Shown in pieces: positions 59,430-62,500 of a stretch of DNA of 62,500 nucleotides. The notes under the pieces are model-generated. The model did no database searches. It had not been told where the DNA came from and saw nothing but the letters and a program-made list of their open reading frames with translations. Position 1 is the first letter of the stretch. Each line of letters starts with the position of its first letter. Source of the stretch: Glandiceps talaboti (lineage: Eukaryota > Hemichordata > Enteropneusta > Spengelidae); contig NC_135551.1 of the NCBI RefSeq assembly GCF_964340395.1, positions 10,301,879-10,364,378 on the forward strand. The letters are read 5' to 3'. The position numbers and the translations under genes were made by a program.

Positions 59430-59960
59430 TTACAACTTCTCGATGTAATCTTTAGTATTGAGTTTAAACGAAGAGTGGCTTCCGTATGCATAGTGTTCAG
59501 ACATGTTTGCTGAGTAACGGCTTGCTGGAGGACGTCTACCAAGAGTCTCGGCCAAGGTTCTGGTGTAATGAGCTGAGTTGCCACAACATAAACCGACATA
59601 TTGAAGACCCAGTTCCTGGCACTGTTTACCAAAGTCAATGACGTCATCAAGGTCACACCTCACGCAGTCAAGGTTGGTGGGAAACACACGTTTTCCTACA
59701 AAGACATTTGATAACTAGTAAATTGTTTTTTGTTATGTTTGGACGATGAAACATGTCCGGTGTCTGATTAATATCATGAATTATGTAAATTAGGTTGTAA
59801 AGATGACTCCCAGGTAACAATGCGGGTCCAGTGTGAAGTGAGGACTCCATGCCTTTAAAGTGATCGAAAAACTTAAAGACTTCAACTTCATATTTCTCCG
59901 TAATCGTACGTAACATAACTAAACAACAACAACAACAACAACAACAATAATAATAATAAT

Positions 59961-59998
<38 letters not shown>

Positions 59999-60206
59999 CT
60001 CTGTTAGACTCATTGCACATAGAATGTCTTAAATCCCCTCTGCACTCGACTCTATAAGAGTAACTCGCACCACAGGAAGTTCCAAAATCACGTGATGTAC
60101 AACGTCTTTGTTATGTTTCTTTTTTGTCTTCTTTTTCCACTCAGTCTGATGAAAATCGGATGTAGGAATACATCTCTCTTCGTTCAATTACATTACTTCT
60201 ATTTGC

Positions 60207-60244
<38 letters not shown>

Positions 60245-62123
60245 CGCTTGTGTTCGATTTTGTTGTTCCGAGATTGACCCTGCTAGGATGAGGCGGTCAC
60301 TCTAGAAAAATTTAAGCAAATTAAAACACACACACACACACACACGACAATATACAAATTATAAATCTTGTTACCTGATTTAGGGTCAGTTAACGACTGG
60401 AAAGTAGGTTCCTGCGGAGTAGTTCTGTATAAAACTGGTAACACAGCAACAGGTATCTGAAAATGATAATATGAACAATGTGGTGAAGAAAGCTGAAGAG
60501 AATCAATCAAAATATATATACTACCAAATCAGGGTGACTATAGAGTTTCAATTAGGCGACGCAATGTTTTCTTTACATCTCACACGTTTGTTGTTACGAA
60601 TGACATAACACACAACATCGACACTGTTAGCATGCAATCATATACAATGGCACATTTTATGTCACAGTGAGCACAAATTAACATCATCGTCGGATGAAAC
60701 AAGAAAGATTCAAACACAAAACTGTTTATTTGTGTTCACAGTGAGATTTCATTTTGTGTAAATACCCGATATTACATCTACCATATTACTCACTGTGCAT
60801 TTTTCTTTGATTTTCTTTGCAATTGGTATTATTGTGTCAGGTCCTCTTGTACAGTTCACACCGACCACCGCAGCCCCTGCTTCTTCCAGTTTCTTACAAG
60901 CTTCTGAAATCTTTACTCCGTCGTTGGTGGCGGCCTCACCGTCAACCTGATACTGGTGTGTATTTAAAGTAATCACAGCTGGTAGGCCTCCAAAAATGAA
61001 AAACGTGGTAAAATTATCACTTTTGATATATTCGATAAAAGTCCACCACATTATCAACAGCAGAGTATATCATGGTTTAATCTATAACAGTTGACTTCAT
61101 AGACACAGAAATCAGACAAACAAACAGATAGTCAGACATACATACATACATACATACATACATACATACATACATACATACATACATACATACATACAAT
61201 ACATGCATGCATGCATACATACATACATACATACATACATACATACATACATACATACAATACATGCATACATACATACATACATACATACATACATACA
61301 TACATACATACATACATACATACATACAATACATGCATACATACATACATACATACATACATACATACATACATACATACATGCATACATACATACAATA
61401 CATGCATACATTACATGCATACATACATACATACATACATACATACATACATACATACATACATACATACATACATACATACATACATACACACATACAA
61501 TACATGCATACATACATACATACATACATACATACATACATACATACATACATACAATACATGCATACATTACATGCATACATACATACATACATACATA
61601 CATACATTTTTGTACATACATACATACATACATACATACATACATACATACATACATACAATACATGCATACATTACATGCATACATACATACATACATA
61701 CATACATACATACATACATACATACATACAATACATGCATACATACATACATACATACATACATACATACATACATACATACAATACATGCATACATACA
61801 TACATACATACATACATACATACATGTACATACAATACATGCATACATACATACATACATACATACATACATACATACATACATACATACATACATGCAT
61901 GCATGCATGCATGCATGCATGCATGCATGCATACATACATACATACATACATACATACATACATACATACATACATACATACATACATACATACATACAT
62001 TGATTACGTACCTTGGCCATATTCTTTGATTGCCTCCAATGCAACCATCGCTTCACCCAATGGCCCGAAGGTTTCTCCGACTATGAAGTCAGCACCGCCC
62101 TCTACGGCCCAATCAATTTGTTC
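59430..62123 (-). CDS. Betaine-homocysteine S-methyltransferase-like, 3' four exons (partial)
   Basis: Exons 62123-62012, 60987-60794, 60456-60375 and 59695-59430 on the minus strand join in phase to 217 codons; the 5' exons are off the right edge. The sequence reads [32 protein letters not shown], then [34 protein letters not shown] and [20 protein letters not shown]. The Cys of GVNC and the Cys pair of GLCCG are the three zinc ligands of the homocysteine methyltransferase fold. The enzyme moves a methyl group from betaine (or a related donor) to homocysteine, making methionine in the cytosol. The end ([16 protein letters not shown]...) is the form seen in invertebrate BHMT-like proteins and is shorter than vertebrate BHMT. 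The frame is intact. Confidence 0.94.
59924..60000. repeat. (AAC)n/(AAT)n microsatellite in a BHMT intron
   Basis: AACAAC units with a central AATAAT stretch, about 77 bp. Confidence 0.95.
60210..60242. repeat. (AT)n microsatellite in a BHMT intron
   Basis: About 33 bp of pure AT. A (CA)n run follows at 60,327-60,345. Confidence 0.95.
61136..62000. repeat. (CATA)n array, about 865 bp, in a BHMT intron
   Basis: Nearly continuous CATA units with regularly spaced ATACAATACATGCATAC interruptions, several CATTACATG variants, and a CATG block at 61,895-61,932. Long frames in all phases are artefacts of the repeat. Confidence 0.98.
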
Positions 62124-62500
62124 CTAAGGGGAGGAGGACAAAACAAAAAGAGAGAAAGAAAGACAGCCACAAATAAAATTTCAGTGTAGTAAAACATTAC
62201 ATCAAGGGAACTGGGCTGTCTTATTTTCGATGTTGAGGTTTATCATGGCTCTCCGAATCAAATAAAACCTCCGGAGCAGTCGTAAATTAGTTATGACATG
62301 CTTAGAATTTTACATTCAGCCAAAGAGCTTACATGGGGCAACGGAAATATTACGTGAACTGTTCTAGGTATGACCTTGGTGTAGTTTGGATTGAAAAATA
62401 ATTTGGAAATCCTGATATTTTTTTTTAATTGTTTCGTTCACAATCAAGTAGATTACGTAGCTATTCTAAGTTTAAGTCAATGTTGAACCTGAACTTTGTC
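62124..62500 (-). other. BHMT intron reaching the right edge
   Basis: No exon recognisable here. The next upstream BHMT exon must be off the window. Confidence 0.6.

Noticed and set aside
61112-62127. Very long open frames on both strands with Thr-Tyr-Ile-His or Met-Tyr-Val-Cys repeats
   Set aside because: They are translations of the (CATA)n microsatellite; the tetramer gives open frames in every phase.

Overview
The window is animal nuclear DNA. It is AT-rich, its genes are split by long introns with standard GT..AG borders, and it is full of microsatellites, MITE-like inverted-repeat elements and two different non-LTR retrotransposons. There are no bacterial operons, and no tRNA or rRNA genes were seen. 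The gene families and repeat types suggest a marine invertebrate (invertebrate deuterostome or lophotrochozoan). I cannot name the species.

Layout. (1) 143-8.1 kb, minus strand: a cathepsin L-like cysteine peptidase gene. Seven exons are readable, from a TATA box at 8.12 kb to the middle of the peptidase domain; the 3' exons lie off the left edge. (2) 8.1-13.1 kb: two to three degenerate copies of that gene's promoter and upstream region. (3) 13.2-25.2 kb: a block bounded on both sides by (GA)n runs. It holds a multi-exon RAG1-like gene on the minus strand, interrupted by a CR1/jockey-type LINE on the same strand at 20.9-24.0 kb. One intron of the RAG1-like gene carries a 1.4-kb satellite. 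(4) 25.4-34.4 kb: the same promoter-region units in inverted orientation, modified by a Mutator-like MITE, a 106-bp tandem array, a telomere-like (TTAGGG)n patch, a (GA)n expansion and a deleted L1-like element with a 2A-like peptide and a clear 14-bp target-site duplication. (5) 34.4-38.2 kb: intergenic repeats. (6) 38.3-53.5 kb, plus strand: a complete four-exon ENPP4/5-type ectonucleotide pyrophosphatase/phosphodiesterase gene with MITEs in its introns. (7) 53.5-59.4 kb: gene-free intergenic DNA. (8) 59.4 kb to the right edge, minus strand: the last four exons of a betaine-homocysteine S-methyltransferase gene.

The most interesting item is the RAG1-like gene. Exon by exon it shows the RAG1 N-terminal zinc motifs, the RING plus zinc finger dimerisation region, and segments that match the vertebrate RAG1 core in order. 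The positions matching the first and last catalytic acids are present, but the position matching the middle aspartate appears to be serine. This copy is broken by frameshifts, a stop codon and the LINE, so it is a fossil of a transposon-like RAG1 relative (compare the N-RAG-TP elements of molluscs). No RAG2-like gene is visible. The conserved host genes (cathepsin L, ENPP, BHMT) have unrelated functions: lysosomal or digestive proteolysis, extracellular nucleotide hydrolysis and methionine metabolism.
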